64,000 nt of DNA from Finegoldia magna ATCC 53516 (GTDB lineage Bacteria > Bacillota > Clostridia > Tissierellales > Peptoniphilaceae): positions 1,528,524 to 1,592,523 of the forward strand of contig NZ_CM000955.1 of assembly GCF_000159695.1 (NCBI RefSeq). The letters run 5' to 3'. Made by a program: the position numbers and the translations under genes. The notes beneath the pieces are model-generated. The model searched no databases. It was not told the origin of the DNA and saw only the letters and a program-made list of their open reading frames with translations. Below are positions 53,587 through 64,000 of this stretch, in pieces. The number at the start of each line of letters is the position of its first letter. The stretch's first letter is position 1.

Positions 53587-55858
53587 CTTTTGCTCCTCTA
53601 CTCTTAAAGTAATATAATACGAAAATTGTTGTAATAATTGAATTTTGTTCTTTCACTAAAATATTATAAATCGAATACTTATCTCTATTAGATCTTATAG
53701 TATTAAATATCTTGCTTGAGACAATCTCAATGTTTCCATCTTTATCAGTTCTTTTTATTGGAATATTTAGTTTATTTAAATTATCTAGTGTTTCATGATG
53801 TGGGTGTCCATAATCATTTCTTAGACCTACAGAAATAATAGATATTTTGGGATTAACCTTTTTTAAGAAATTTAAATCTGAACTGTTTTTACTTCCGTGA
53901 TGGGAAATTTTCAACACATCAGATGTTATATCTTCATTTAAAATATTTCTTTCATATTCTCTAGAAATGTCTCCTGTAATTAGTAATGAAATATCATTAA
54001 CATATACTTTGTAAACTATAGATTTATCGTTCTCTTCATCACTTATGGGTTTATCAATGACTTTGATATAAACATTTCCAATTTTTAGTAATTGATTATC
54101 TTGTAGATTTACGTAATGGTTATTTTGATTATACTTGCTTTTTAATATTTTTTCTCCATTAGTTCTAGATAAAACTATTGGATTATAAGATTTGTTAATA
54201 TTAATTAAATTTTTACTATGATCTTCATCAAAATGAGTCAAGAATACATAATCAAGATTATTTAAACCTATTTTGTGTAGATATTCTACAAGGTAAGTTC
54301 CAGATTTATCTTCTGATTTGTATGAACCTCCTGTATCTATCATAAAACTTTTAAAATATTGTCTTACAAGTAAGCAATCACCTTGACCAATATCCACAAA
54401 GTTTATATGCGTAATAGGATTAAAAATATTTAAAATTATCGGCATAATTACGCTTATAAAAAACATATTTTTTAAAGTTTGTTTATTAAAAACGTTTAAA
54501 GTTTTAATGTAGTGTCTGTTATAAATCTCAAATATTATTATATAATAAACAAAAATCATCAATATAGAAAAGCTCATAAAACTATGAATTTGTATATTAA
54601 ATGAATTAATTGTAATGAAGATATAATTTATAATCTTTAAACAAAATTTTATAATTTGAACAAATACATAATTAAAGCTATTAGGTATCAAAAGTACAAA
54701 AGCCGACAATTGTATGATAAGTGTAAAAATAGGTAAAATAATGGTATTTCCAATGATAAAACCAAATGTAAATTCATTAAAAAACCTAAGTTGTATTGGT
54801 AATAATATTATATAAACTAAAGAAGAAAGCATCAAATAATTACGTAGTTTGCTGTTTTGTTTTTTGAATTTTGGATACAAATATAAAATAGTAAATGTTG
54901 CTAAAAATGAAAAAATAAATCCGACATCAAATAGATTATATGGATTCATAAGCAAAATTAAGATAGCTGCAATAATTAAATTATTTAAATTATACCAATC
55001 TATCTGCATTTGATTAGATAATTCCACTATAAATAACATAATAAATGCTCTAACTATAGATGAAGGTAGACCTACTGCATATCCATAAATTGCAATGAGA
55101 AACAAAGATAACCAAGAAATAATTTTTCTGTTAATCTTAAAAATACCAAATAATTTATTAAAAATGGTGTATAGAATAATAATATGTAGACCACTTATCG
55201 CGAATACATGACTTATTCCTAATACTTTAACATCATTTGTGTAATCTTCACTCAAGAAATTAAATCCTGTAAATATAGACTTTAATACAGAAGATTCATT
55301 TTCGTTAAAATTAGAATCTAATTTAAAAACTATGTGGTTTAAAATTTTACTTCTAATTCTTAATAAATGTGAGTTAGATTTTCCTATTATATCAGGATCA
55401 GTTCTACAGTATATATCTCCATATATGTTGTTTTTTAGTAAATAAAATTTATAGTTAAACATATATGGATTACCATTTGTATATGCTTTATTAACTTTTG
55501 ATCTTATATTAACTATATCACCAATATTCAAATCTCTTTTAGTTGTTAATAAAAATTTTACATTATTTTGATTAGTGACTTTTACAATGTACTTTTTATT
55601 GGATCTGTTTTTATTGATAACTACAGCATTAATATCTACAAATTCATTATCTTTAATATTTTTGTAATTATCATTAATAATGTTTAAATGAAAAATAGTC
55701 AGAAATAATACTAACAGTGAGACAATAAGTTTCTTCTTATCTTTAAAGAGAAGCAATCCTGTAACCACTACATCAACTGCTATAAAAATTGGATTGAAAT
55801 ATATGTATACAATTGTTGTTAAAATTATCTGTATTAATATTAATGTAGTGATTAGCAT
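53552..55858 (-). CDS. comEC: ComEC/Rec2-family DNA uptake channel
   Basis: Membrane channel for single-stranded DNA import. The 768-residue protein has N-terminal membrane segments, an OB-like external domain, the competence domain (VLGISHVFAISGLHIIIL and GLPSSIVRAFIMLF) with about eight helices, and a C-terminal metallo-beta-lactamase domain (NFVDIGQGDCLLV, FLTHFDEDHS, LKISHHGSKNSSD). The nuclease metal residues appear intact. Other competence genes are not in the window, so actual transformability is unknown. The ribosome site is TAGGTG. It is separated from eno by a hairpin. Confidence 0.95.
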   Translation of the reverse strand: MLITTLILIQIILTTIVYIYFNPIFIAVDVVVTGLLLFKDKKKLIVSLLVLFLTIFHLNIINDNYKNIKDNEFVDINAVVINKNRSNKKYIVKVTNQNNVKFLLTTKRDLNIGDIVNIRSKVNKAYTNGNPYMFNYKFYLLKNNIYGDIYCRTDPDIIGKSNSHLLRIRSKILNHIVFKLDSNFNENESSVLKSIFTGFNFLSEDYTNDVKVLGISHVFAISGLHIIILYTIFNKLFGIFKINRKIISWLSLFLIAIYGYAVGLPSSIVRAFIMLFIVELSNQMQIDWYNLNNLIIAAILILLMNPYNLFDVGFIFSFLATFTILYLYPKFKKQNSKLRNYLMLSSLVYIILLPIQLRFFNEFTFGFIIGNTIILPIFTLIIQLSAFVLLIPNSFNYVFVQIIKFCLKIINYIFITINSFNIQIHSFMSFSILMIFVYYIIIFEIYNRHYIKTLNVFNKQTLKNMFFISVIMPIILNIFNPITHINFVDIGQGDCLLVRQYFKSFMIDTGGSYKSEDKSGTYLVEYLHKIGLNNLDYVFLTHFDEDHSKNLININKSYNPIVLSRTNGEKILKSKYNQNNHYVNLQDNQLLKIGNVYIKVIDKPISDEENDKSIVYKVYVNDISLLITGDISREYERNILNEDITSDVLKISHHGSKNSSDLNFLKKVNPKISIISVGLRNDYGHPHHETLDNLNKLNIPIKRTDKDGNIEIVSSKIFNTIRSNRDKYSIYNILVKEQNSIITTIFVLYYFKSRGAKDGFFIGETKIR

Positions 55859-55875
55859 TTTACACCTAATTAATA

Positions 55876-55905
55876 GGAATCACAGCTAATAATCGCTGTG
55901 ATTCC
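55876..55905 (-). terminator. Terminator of the glycolytic operon (after eno)
   Basis: A perfect 11-bp stem, GGAATCACAGC (55876-55886) with GCTGTGATTCC (55895-55905), and an 8-base loop. The following - strand sequence TATTAATTA has only a weak T-run. Confidence 0.75.
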
Positions 55906-55916
55906 ATGTATTTTCA

Positions 55917-57206
<1,290 letters not shown>

Positions 57207-58754
57207 TTATTCTCCTTTTTTAATTAAAGATTTACCTGTCATTTCTGAAGGCTTATCTATTTTCATCAATTCTAAAATTGTTGGTGCTATATCAGCTAAA
57301 ATACCATTATTCAACTCGATATCCTTGTCAGGATATTCTATAAAAGGCACCGGATTAGTTGTATGTGCTGTGAATGGCCCACCTGTCATTTCATCAATCA
57401 AATATTCACTATTCCCATGATCAGCAGTTATCAATGCATGATAATTTCCGTTTTTATCTATAGCTCGTAATATTTCCTCTAAACATTTATCAACGGTTTC
57501 AACAGCTATCTTATCGGCGGAAATTACACCAGTATGACCAACCATATCTGAATTTGCAAAGTTTAATATTATTAAATCGTAAATATCTTTATTAATAACA
57601 TCAACAACATGATTTTTAACTTCAACAGCACTCATCTCTGGCTTAAGATCGTAAGTTGATACTTTTGGAGATGGAACTAGTATCCTATCTTCATTTTCGA
57701 ATTCTTTTTCGATACCGCCATTAAAGAAAAATGTTACATGTGCATATTTTTCTGTTTCTGCAATTCTTAATTGCTTTAATCCGTTTTCAGAAATAATTTG
57801 TCCTAATACATTATTATACCCTTGTTTTGGATAAGCTATTTGTACATTTTTGATAGTTTTATCGTATTCTGTCATTGTTACAAATGAAATACCTTTGTAT
57901 TTTGTTCTTTTAAAACCATCAAAATCATCGTCAACAAAAGCTCTTGTAAGTTGTCTTGCTCTATCTGGTCTGAAATTAAAGAATACAAAAGAATCTTCAT
58001 TTTCAACTTTTATTGCGTTATTATTTTCATCGACTATTGCACAAGGTTCAATAAATTCATCAGTGATATTTTTATCATAACTATCTTGTAAATATTTTAT
58101 TGGATCGTTACTTTTATTTCCTTCACCATTAGTTATGCAATTATAAGCTTTGTCTACTCTGTCCCATCTTTTGTCTCTATCCATTGCATAATAACGACCG
58201 CTAACAGATGCAATTTTACCTACACCAATTTCTTCTATATCGTCTTGTAATTGTTTTAAGTCTGTTATTGCAGATGTTGGTGACACATCTCTACCATCTG
58301 TAAAACAATGTATTACTACATCATTAAAATCTAATTTTTTGCACATTTTTAGGATTGCTACAAGGTGATCATAATGAGAATGAACTCCACCAAAAGAAAC
58401 CAATCCTAGTAAATGAAGTTTTTTATTTTTTTCTTTGGTTTTTAAGATAATATTTTTTAAAACTTCATTTTCATAAAATTTTCCAGATTCTATGTCATTA
58501 GTAATCTTACTTAAATCTTGATAAATTATTCTACCAGAGCCAATATTCATGTGTCCTACTTCGGAATTTCCCATTTGTCCTGCTGGAAGACCTACTTCAT
58601 TTCCTGAAGCAATCAATTGTGAATTTGGATATTCACTCATCAGTCTGTCAAAAATTGGAGTATCAGCTAATTTGATAACATTTCCTGGATAGTCTTTGCC
58701 TAATCCCCAACCATCTAAGATTATAAGAATTAATTTGTCTTTTCTATTTTCCAT
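57207..58754 (-). CDS. gpmI: 2,3-bisphosphoglycerate-independent phosphoglycerate mutase
   Basis: Metal-dependent mutase of 515 residues, from the alkaline-phosphatase superfamily. It shows LIILDGWGLG, the phospho-Ser motif GNSEVGHMNIGSGR, HCFTDGRDVSP, SVSGRYYAMDRDKRWDR, FNFRPDRARQ, NFANSDMVGHTG and TADHGNSEYL. It overlaps tpiA by 11 bases. Confidence 0.98.
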   Translation of the reverse strand: MENRKDKLILIILDGWGLGKDYPGNVIKLADTPIFDRLMSEYPNSQLIASGNEVGLPAGQMGNSEVGHMNIGSGRIIYQDLSKITNDIESGKFYENEVLKNIILKTKEKNKKLHLLGLVSFGGVHSHYDHLVAILKMCKKLDFNDVVIHCFTDGRDVSPTSAITDLKQLQDDIEEIGVGKIASVSGRYYAMDRDKRWDRVDKAYNCITNGEGNKSNDPIKYLQDSYDKNITDEFIEPCAIVDENNNAIKVENEDSFVFFNFRPDRARQLTRAFVDDDFDGFKRTKYKGISFVTMTEYDKTIKNVQIAYPKQGYNNVLGQIISENGLKQLRIAETEKYAHVTFFFNGGIEKEFENEDRILVPSPKVSTYDLKPEMSAVEVKNHVVDVINKDIYDLIILNFANSDMVGHTGVISADKIAVETVDKCLEEILRAIDKNGNYHALITADHGNSEYLIDEMTGGPFTAHTTNPVPFIEYPDKDIELNNGILADIAPTILELMKIDKPSEMTGKSLIKKGE

Positions 58755-59499
58755 AATTAATTAGTTTAGAAAAACTGTCTGCTTCTAAACTTGCACCCCC
58801 TACTAAAGCTCCATCAATGTCTTCTTTTGACATTATATCAGTTACATTTTCAGGTTTTACACTTCCGCCATATTGTATTCTAATTGAATCAGCCAGATCT
58901 TTGCTATACATTTCTGCCAATAAATTTCTTATAAAGTTACACATTGATTGTGCATCGTCGCTTGAAGCTGTTTTACCAGTCCCAATAGCCCATATTGGCT
59001 CATAAGCGATTACAAGTTTGGATTTTAAATCTTGTTCGCTTATTCCTTTTAAGTCTGATCTTATTTGTGATTCTACAATTTTTTCGTGATTGTTAGATTC
59101 TCTTTGTTCTAAGTTTTCTCCGCAGCAAAGTATTGGCTTAAGATTGTGATTTAAAGCTGATATTATTTTCTTATTTAATAGTTCGTCATCTTCTTTGAAT
59201 ATTGTTCTTCTTTCAGAATGACCAATTATAACATAGTCAACTCCTAGATCTTTCAGCATATTCGGAGAAATTTCTCCCGTAAAAGCACCGCTATCTTCGA
59301 AATACATGTTTTGTGCTCCAGTAGAAATATTTGTATCTTTTAAAGCTTCTGTGAGAGTTTTTAGTGATGTAAATGGAGATATTATACAAGCTTCTACATT
59401 ATCAGAAATTTCGAAATTCTTTAAATCATTTAGAAACTGCTTAGTTTCTCCATCTGTCATATTCATCTTCCAATTTCCTGCAATTAATGGTTTTCTCAT
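58744..59499 (-). CDS. tpiA: Triosephosphate isomerase
   Basis: TIM-barrel enzyme of 251 residues. It begins MRKPLIAGNWKMNMT and has the catalytic His in YVIIGHSERR, the catalytic Glu in IAYEPIWAIGTGKT, and IQYGGSVKPEN and DGALVGGASL. An upstream TTG-type extension to 59526 overlaps pgk and does not match the family. It lies 4 bases after pgk. Confidence 0.98.
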   Translation of the reverse strand: MRKPLIAGNWKMNMTDGETKQFLNDLKNFEISDNVEACIISPFTSLKTLTEALKDTNISTGAQNMYFEDSGAFTGEISPNMLKDLGVDYVIIGHSERRTIFKEDDELLNKKIISALNHNLKPILCCGENLEQRESNNHEKIVESQIRSDLKGISEQDLKSKLVIAYEPIWAIGTGKTASSDDAQSMCNFIRNLLAEMYSKDLADSIRIQYGGSVKPENVTDIMSKEDIDGALVGGASLEADSFSKLINYGK

Positions 59500-59503
59500 A
59501 TTA

Positions 59504-60691
59504 CTATCTCTCATCAATACAATCAATACCAGGTAACACTTTGCCTTCTAAGAATTCCAAAGAAGCTCCACCACCTGTTGAAACGTGTGTTACTTTGTCT
59601 TTATTTCCAGATTTTGCAATTGCTGAAGCACTATCGCCACCACCAACAATAGTTGTAGCATCAGATTTTACTAAAGAATTTGCAACTTCAAAAGTACCTT
59701 TACTAAATTGTTTAATTTCAAATACACCCATTGGGCCATTCCATACAACAGTCTTGGACTTTTGTATTTCTTCATCAAAAATCTTTATAGTTTTAGTTCC
59801 AATATCAAATCCTGCAATATCGTCTGTAAATTCATCTACACCAATTACTTTTGAATCAGATTCTTCTGTCATTTCTTTAGCTGCAACAAAATCAACTGGT
59901 AAGAATATTTTAACTCCTTTTTCTTGAGCTTTTTCTAATAGAGATTTTGCTAAATCTAATTTATCTTCTTCGATTAAAGATTTACCGACATTTTTTCCTT
60001 GTGACTTAATGAAAGTATATGCCATAGCACCACCTATTAGTATAGTGTCAACTTTTTCCAATAGATTTTCTATTACTCCAATTTTATCAGAAACTTTTGC
60101 ACCACCTAATATTGCTGTAAAAGGTCTTTCAGGATCTTCAAGAGCTTTACCCATTATTTCTATTTCTTTTTGGACTAAAAATCCTACAGCACTTGGTAAG
60201 AACTTTGACACTCCTACATTTGATGCGTGTGCTCTATGGCTTGTTCCAAAAGCATCGTTTACATACAAATCAGCTAATTGTGATAATTCTTTAGAAAACT
60301 CTTCATCATTTTTTTCTTCTTCTTTTCTATATCTTGTGTTTTGAATTAGCATGATTTCTTTAGGTTGTAATTGCTTACTTTGCTCAATAACAGAATTATC
60401 CACAACTTTATCATTATCTACAAATTTTACTTCTTGTCCCAAAATTTCTGAAAGCTTTTCTGCAACCGGTTTTAATGAGAATTCAGGTTTTGGTTCGCCT
60501 TTTGGTCTACCTAAGTGACTCATTAAAATAACTTTAGCATTATTATCAATTAAATACTTTATTGTTGCGATAGATGCTTCTATTCTATTCGTATCAGTTA
60601 TAATACCGTCTTTAATTGGAACATTGAAGTCAACTCTTACCAATACTCTTTTATTTTCAACATTTAAATCTTTTAGTGTTTTTTTATTCAT
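59504..60691 (-). CDS. pgk: Phosphoglycerate kinase
   Basis: ATP-forming glycolytic kinase of 395 residues. It has [82 protein letters not shown] and [10 protein letters not shown], then [16 protein letters not shown]. The ribosome site is AAAGG, and a hairpin separates it from gap. Confidence 0.99.
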   Translation of the reverse strand: MNKKTLKDLNVENKRVLVRVDFNVPIKDGIITDTNRIEASIATIKYLIDNNAKVILMSHLGRPKGEPKPEFSLKPVAEKLSEILGQEVKFVDNDKVVDNSVIEQSKQLQPKEIMLIQNTRYRKEEEKNDEEFSKELSQLADLYVNDAFGTSHRAHASNVGVSKFLPSAVGFLVQKEIEIMGKALEDPERPFTAILGGAKVSDKIGVIENLLEKVDTILIGGAMAYTFIKSQGKNVGKSLIEEDKLDLAKSLLEKAQEKGVKIFLPVDFVAAKEMTEESDSKVIGVDEFTDDIAGFDIGTKTIKIFDEEIQKSKTVVWNGPMGVFEIKQFSKGTFEVANSLVKSDATTIVGGGDSASAIAKSGNKDKVTHVSTGGGASLEFLEGKVLPGIDCIDER

Positions 60692-60711
60692 AGATTAACC
60701 TTTCTTTGAAA

Positions 60712-60746
60712 AGAGTCGATTGCAAAAATATTTTACCATCGACTCT
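60712..60746 (-). terminator. Hairpin between gap and pgk
   Basis: A 9-bp stem, AGAGTCGAT (60712-60720) with ATCGACTCT (60738-60746), and a 17-base loop; on the - strand TTTTC follows. It may be a partial terminator or an mRNA processing/stability element that sets gap above the later genes. Confidence 0.5.
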
Positions 60747-60757
60747 AAATAGTTTTA

Positions 60758-61759
60758 TTATCTTGTAGCTATAATCTTTGCTAAATCAAATACTCTTGAA
60801 CTATAACCCCATTCGTTGTCATACCAAGAAGCAATTTTTACCATATTTCCTAAAGCATAAGTCATATCAGCATCAAATATTGAGCTTCTTTCATCTCCAA
60901 TGATGTCTGAAGATACCAATTGATCTTCAGAATATCCTAAGATGCCTTTCAATTCGCCTTCACTAGCTTTTTTCATAGCATTATTGATATCTTCTTTTGT
61001 AACTTCCTTACCTAAAAGAACTGTCAAATCAGTAATAGATCCAGTAGGAGTTGGTACACGAACTGCAAGTCCAGTCATTTTTCCTTCTAATTGTGGAAGA
61101 ACTTTACCAACAGCTTTAGCAGCGCCTGTAGTTGTAGGAATCATACTTAAAGCAGCTGCTCTCGCACGTCTTAAATCTTTGTGGTGAGCATCTTGAATGT
61201 TTTGATCGTTAGTATAAGCGTGAATTGTTGTCATTAAACCTTTTTCAATGCCAAATTCATCATCCAAAACTTTAGCTACTGGAGCTAAGCAGTTAGTTGT
61301 ACATGAAGCATTAGATATAATATCATCAGTTTTTGGATCGTATTCTTTATCGTTTACTCCAACTACGATCATTTTAACATCTGCTTTACCTGGAGCAGTT
61401 AATAATACTTTCTTTGCACCTGCTTTAATATGTTTTGATAAACCTTCTTTGTCTTTAAAAGCGCCTGTTGAATCAATAACTAGATCAACACCTAATTCTT
61501 TCCATGGTAATTCTTCTGGATTTCTGTTATTTACAACAGTTATTTCCCTATCACCAATTTTAATTTTGTCATCTGCTAATACTTCAACGTCTTTTTCAAA
61601 AGTACGATAAATTGAGTCATACTTTAAAAGATGTGCATTTGTTTTAAGGTCACTTGTAATGTTCAATGCCACTAATTCAAGATCAGGGTCATTTTTTTGA
61701 ATTAAAATTCTTGTTACATCTCTACCTATTCTTCCAAATCCACTAATTGCTACTTTCAT
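60758..61759 (-). CDS. gap: Glyceraldehyde-3-phosphate dehydrogenase
   Basis: NAD-dependent glycolytic dehydrogenase of 333 residues. It has the Rossmann start VAISGFGRIGRDVTR, catalytic Cys in SNASCTTNCLAPVAK, MTTIHAYTNDQ, RRARAAALSMIPTTTGAAKA and WYDNEWGYSSRV. Strong AAGGAGG ribosome site. A TATAAT (- strand, 61802-61797) lies about 40 bases upstream without a convincing -35. No cggR-type repressor gene precedes it, unlike Bacillus. Confidence 0.99.
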   Translation of the reverse strand: MKVAISGFGRIGRDVTRILIQKNDPDLELVALNITSDLKTNAHLLKYDSIYRTFEKDVEVLADDKIKIGDREITVVNNRNPEELPWKELGVDLVIDSTGAFKDKEGLSKHIKAGAKKVLLTAPGKADVKMIVVGVNDKEYDPKTDDIISNASCTTNCLAPVAKVLDDEFGIEKGLMTTIHAYTNDQNIQDAHHKDLRRARAAALSMIPTTTGAAKAVGKVLPQLEGKMTGLAVRVPTPTGSITDLTVLLGKEVTKEDINNAMKKASEGELKGILGYSEDQLVSSDIIGDERSSIFDADMTYALGNMVKIASWYDNEWGYSSRVFDLAKIIATR

Positions 61760-61832
61760 TTAATCCTCCTTGAAATATTTCATAATACATACTTTAATTA
61801 TATACCCGATTTATAATCTTATTAATCAAATT

Positions 61833-63431
61833 CTAAACCTCAATATGAAGAGTATAATTGGATATATTTGTGCAATGGTCAGATATTCTTTCCAAATTTG
61901 ATAGAATATCTAAGAAATTGACTCCAACAGTGGAATCACATTCATTGTTGTTAATTCTTTTGATATGATTATGTCTATATTTTTTTTCTAAAAAGTCTAC
62001 ATTATTTTCAATGTTTGCGACCTTAGAAGCCAATGATTGGTCATTGTTTTTAAATGCCATAGTTGAATCTATTATTGCATTTTCTACATTTGAATATAAG
62101 TCTTTATACTCATCGATAGCTACTTTGCTAAATTCCTTTTCTTCATCATAAATAAGAGTTACAATTCCGCATATATTTTCAACATGATCTCCTATTCTTT
62201 CAAGATCATTAAGCATATCTTGCATAATAAAAATTTGTGTGTGTTCTTCATCTGAAATTGATTTGTTAGATAATTTTACAAGATACTCAACGATATGTTT
62301 TTCCAAATTATTAATTCTTTTTTCTTCTTCTAATATTATTGATCTTAGTTTTTTGTTACCTGTCATAAAATATTCATCAACATTTTTAAAATTTTGATAA
62401 ACTATATCACTCATTCTAATAACTTCAAGTCTAGCTTGTTCAACTGCAATAGAAGGAGTTTCCAAAATTCTGTCATCTAAATATTGTAAGTCTTTTGCGT
62501 GTTCTTCTCCTGGAACAATTTTCATAGCAGCTTTAACTAAAAAGTTTGAAACTGGAAGTTGTATTAAAACATTTATTACATTAAACAATGTATGATAGTT
62601 AGCTATTTGTCTTGAAACATTTAATGGAGTTAACATGTATACTATGTTTTGCATCAATTTATTTAGGAATATAAGCACTATAACAGTACCTATAAGATTA
62701 AATAATAAATGTATTATTGCTGCTCTTTTGGCGTTTTTTCCAGCACCAATAGAAGACAATAATGCAGTAGTAGTTGTACCAATGTTTCCACCAAGTAATA
62801 ATGGAGCAGCTTGATTTATTGTAAGTAATCCTTGTTTCCCTAAAGCTTGTATTAACCCAATGGAAGCAGAAGATGATTGTACTGCAGTTGTTAAGAAAAA
62901 TCCTACAAAAACGCCGATTACTGGTGAGTTTAATTTTAATAAGGCATTTTTAAACCACAATTCTTTAGATAATGGATTTAGCCCATCTCCCATAGTATTC
63001 ATTCCTATGAAAATTAAACCTAAGCCAACAAAAACCTCGCCTAAATTCTTTTTTCTATCATCCTTTGCACTTATGTACAAAAGCACACCAAAAGCCACAA
63101 TTAAAGGTGCATATTTTGCTATATCAAAAGCTATTATTTGCGCAGTAATTGTAGTTCCAACATTTGCTCCTATAATTACTCCAACAGCTTGATTCAAAGG
63201 CATTAACCCTGCATTTACAAATCCCACAACCATTACTGTTGCTGCAGATGATGATTGTATTACCATCGTTACTACTATACCTAGTAACACACCTATGTAT
63301 TTATTCCTAGTTAAAGAACCTACTATCTTTTTTAACTTATTACCTGACGATTTTTGAAGACCTTCACCCATTATTGTCATTCCAAACAAGAAAAGTGCCA
63401 ATCCCCCTAAAACCGGAGTTATAATATCCAT
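61833..63431 (-). CDS. Na+/phosphate cotransporter family protein with PhoU-like domain
   Basis: The 532-residue protein has two repeated transport units with QSSSAATVMVVGFVNAG and QSSSASIGLIQALGKQG, GANVGTTITAQI and GGNIGTTTTALL, about eight membrane segments (1-305), and a cytoplasmic PhoU-like helical domain (about 340-532: DMLNDLERIGDHVENI and NLERISDHCTNISN). This is the NptA/YqeW type, predicted to import phosphate with sodium; the PhoU part may regulate it. It follows trmL by 8 bases with GGAGG as ribosome site. Confidence 0.94.
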   Translation of the reverse strand: MDIITPVLGGLALFLFGMTIMGEGLQKSSGNKLKKIVGSLTRNKYIGVLLGIVVTMVIQSSSAATVMVVGFVNAGLMPLNQAVGVIIGANVGTTITAQIIAFDIAKYAPLIVAFGVLLYISAKDDRKKNLGEVFVGLGLIFIGMNTMGDGLNPLSKELWFKNALLKLNSPVIGVFVGFFLTTAVQSSSASIGLIQALGKQGLLTINQAAPLLLGGNIGTTTTALLSSIGAGKNAKRAAIIHLLFNLIGTVIVLIFLNKLMQNIVYMLTPLNVSRQIANYHTLFNVINVLIQLPVSNFLVKAAMKIVPGEEHAKDLQYLDDRILETPSIAVEQARLEVIRMSDIVYQNFKNVDEYFMTGNKKLRSIILEEEKRINNLEKHIVEYLVKLSNKSISDEEHTQIFIMQDMLNDLERIGDHVENICGIVTLIYDEEKEFSKVAIDEYKDLYSNVENAIIDSTMAFKNNDQSLASKVANIENNVDFLEKKYRHNHIKRINNNECDSTVGVNFLDILSNLERISDHCTNISNYTLHIEV

Positions 63432-63439
63432 AAAACCTC

Positions 63440-63913
63440 CTACTTTAATCCTGGAAAATCTATTTGTCTTAATGCTTCAAATAAAACTATATTGCACGAA
63501 TTTGCTAAATTTAATGATCTATCAATTGTCATATTCATTGGAATCTTTATAGAATGATCTTTGTGCTTATCCACTAAATCTTTATCTATACCTGAAGATT
63601 CCTTTCCGAACACGAAAAAATCACCATCTTGATATTCAAGCTCATGATAATAATTTGTTGCAAAAGTTTCGACATAAAATACTCTATCATTTCCCTTTAT
63701 ATATTCTAAAAATTCATCCATATCATCATGAATAACTAAATCAACTTTATCCCAATAATCCATTCCAGACCTCTTTAATAACTTGTCATCTAGTCTAAAG
63801 CTAAATGGCCTAACTAAATGTAATCTGGAATTAGTTAGAACACAAGTTCTTCCTATATTCCCTGTATTTGAAGGCTTTTCAGGTTCTAAAAGAACAATAT
63901 TTAACATATCCAC
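63440..63913 (-). CDS. trmL: tRNA (cytidine(34)-2'-O)-methyltransferase
   Basis: SPOUT-class enzyme that 2'-O-methylates the wobble base of tRNA-Leu isoacceptors. The 157-residue protein has LLEPEKPSNTGNIGRTCVLT, RLHLVRPFSFRLDDKLLKRS, FFVFGKESSGID and IPMNMTIDRSLNLANSCNIV. The size is that of TrmL (about 155). It has a GAGGTGG ribosome site and a promoter near the window end. Confidence 0.95.
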   Translation of the reverse strand: MDMLNIVLLEPEKPSNTGNIGRTCVLTNSRLHLVRPFSFRLDDKLLKRSGMDYWDKVDLVIHDDMDEFLEYIKGNDRVFYVETFATNYYHELEYQDGDFFVFGKESSGIDKDLVDKHKDHSIKIPMNMTIDRSLNLANSCNIVLFEALRQIDFPGLK

Positions 63914-63955
63914 CTCTTTACGATTCTTTAACTATATTTTAATATTCCCATAAAA

Positions 63956-63984
63956 AATATACCATAAAAGAATTAGTATTTCAA
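63956..63984 (-). promoter_or_regulatory. Promoter of trmL and the Na/Pi cotransporter gene
   Basis: On the - strand TTGAAA (63984-63979), a 17-base spacer ending TGG, and TATATT (63961-63956). The remaining 87 bases at this end of the window hold nothing else I can identify. Confidence 0.68.
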
Positions 63985-64000
63985 TTTTAAAAACGATTAA

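Noticed and set aside
59487..59927. 146-codon + strand frame within pgk/tpiA
   Set aside because: It is antisense to conserved pgk sequence; a Ser/Pro-rich composition is typical of a shadow frame.

Overview
The window is a stretch of core chromosome from a low-GC, non-spore-forming Gram-positive anaerobe. AT-rich codons, AGGAGG-type ribosome sites, a CIRCE element, Bacillus-type SOS boxes, FloA, RNase Y and Firmicutes-type synteny all point to Firmicutes. A member of the Tissierellia (Finegoldia or a relative) would fit, but I infer this from gene content and base composition, not from a database match. I see no rRNA or tRNA gene, CRISPR array, insertion sequence or prophage. Genes are packed tightly, and no gene-free gap exceeds about 200 bases.

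Layout. Bases 1-14188 are on the + strand. First come era (cut by the window edge), recO, a degenerate glycyl-tRNA synthetase beta-like gene and the PPDK regulator. Next are a PASTA-domain pseudokinase and a PP2C phosphatase, then miaB-mutS-mutL-miaA and a PLP enzyme of the methionine gamma-lyase/YnbB family. At 14.2-16.4 kb is an SOS node: lexA (-) diverges from a yneA-like LysM division inhibitor (+), which converges on a tyrosine recombinase (-). From there almost everything is on the - strand. Read downward from 64 kb the order is: trmL and a Na/Pi cotransporter; the lower-glycolysis operon gap-pgk-tpiA-gpmI-eno; comEC-holA, with rpsT convergent on +; a signal-peptidase-like gene and lepA; hemW; hrcA-grpE-dnaK-dnaJ-prmA-rsmE-mtaB; hinT; rpsU; nfeD-floA and an unknown gene; rimP-nusA-rnpM-infB-rbfA-nrnA-truB-ribF; rpsO; pnp; dut-ftsK-pgsA; recA followed by a split SbcCD/Rad50-like set; rny; a PHP phosphoesterase with an aminotransferase; and the recombinase.

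How the parts work together. Translation, RNA turnover and ribosome maturation dominate (IF2, NusA, RimP, RbfA, S15, S20, S21, LepA, PNPase, RNase Y and tRNA/rRNA modifiers). DNA repair is the second theme: MutS/MutL, RecA, LexA, RecO and a four-gene Mre11/Rad50-like nuclease set that follows recA without a strong terminator. SOS boxes sit at recA (perfect) and yneA (two near-perfect copies around the promoter). Heat-shock control is through HrcA/CIRCE.

Most unusual content: four housekeeping-family proteins look repurposed or rearranged. (1) The GlyRS beta-like protein sits in the conserved glyQ-glyS position with no glyQ. (2) The PASTA kinase has lost its glycine loop, HRD aspartate and DFG motif. 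(3) The type I signal peptidase homologue has Asn for the catalytic Ser and Ala for the catalytic Lys. (4) The Rad50/SbcC ATPase is split into two genes with a small coiled-coil gene between them. A 13-bp-arm palindrome in the promoter-leader of the tyrosine recombinase is a further point of interest.
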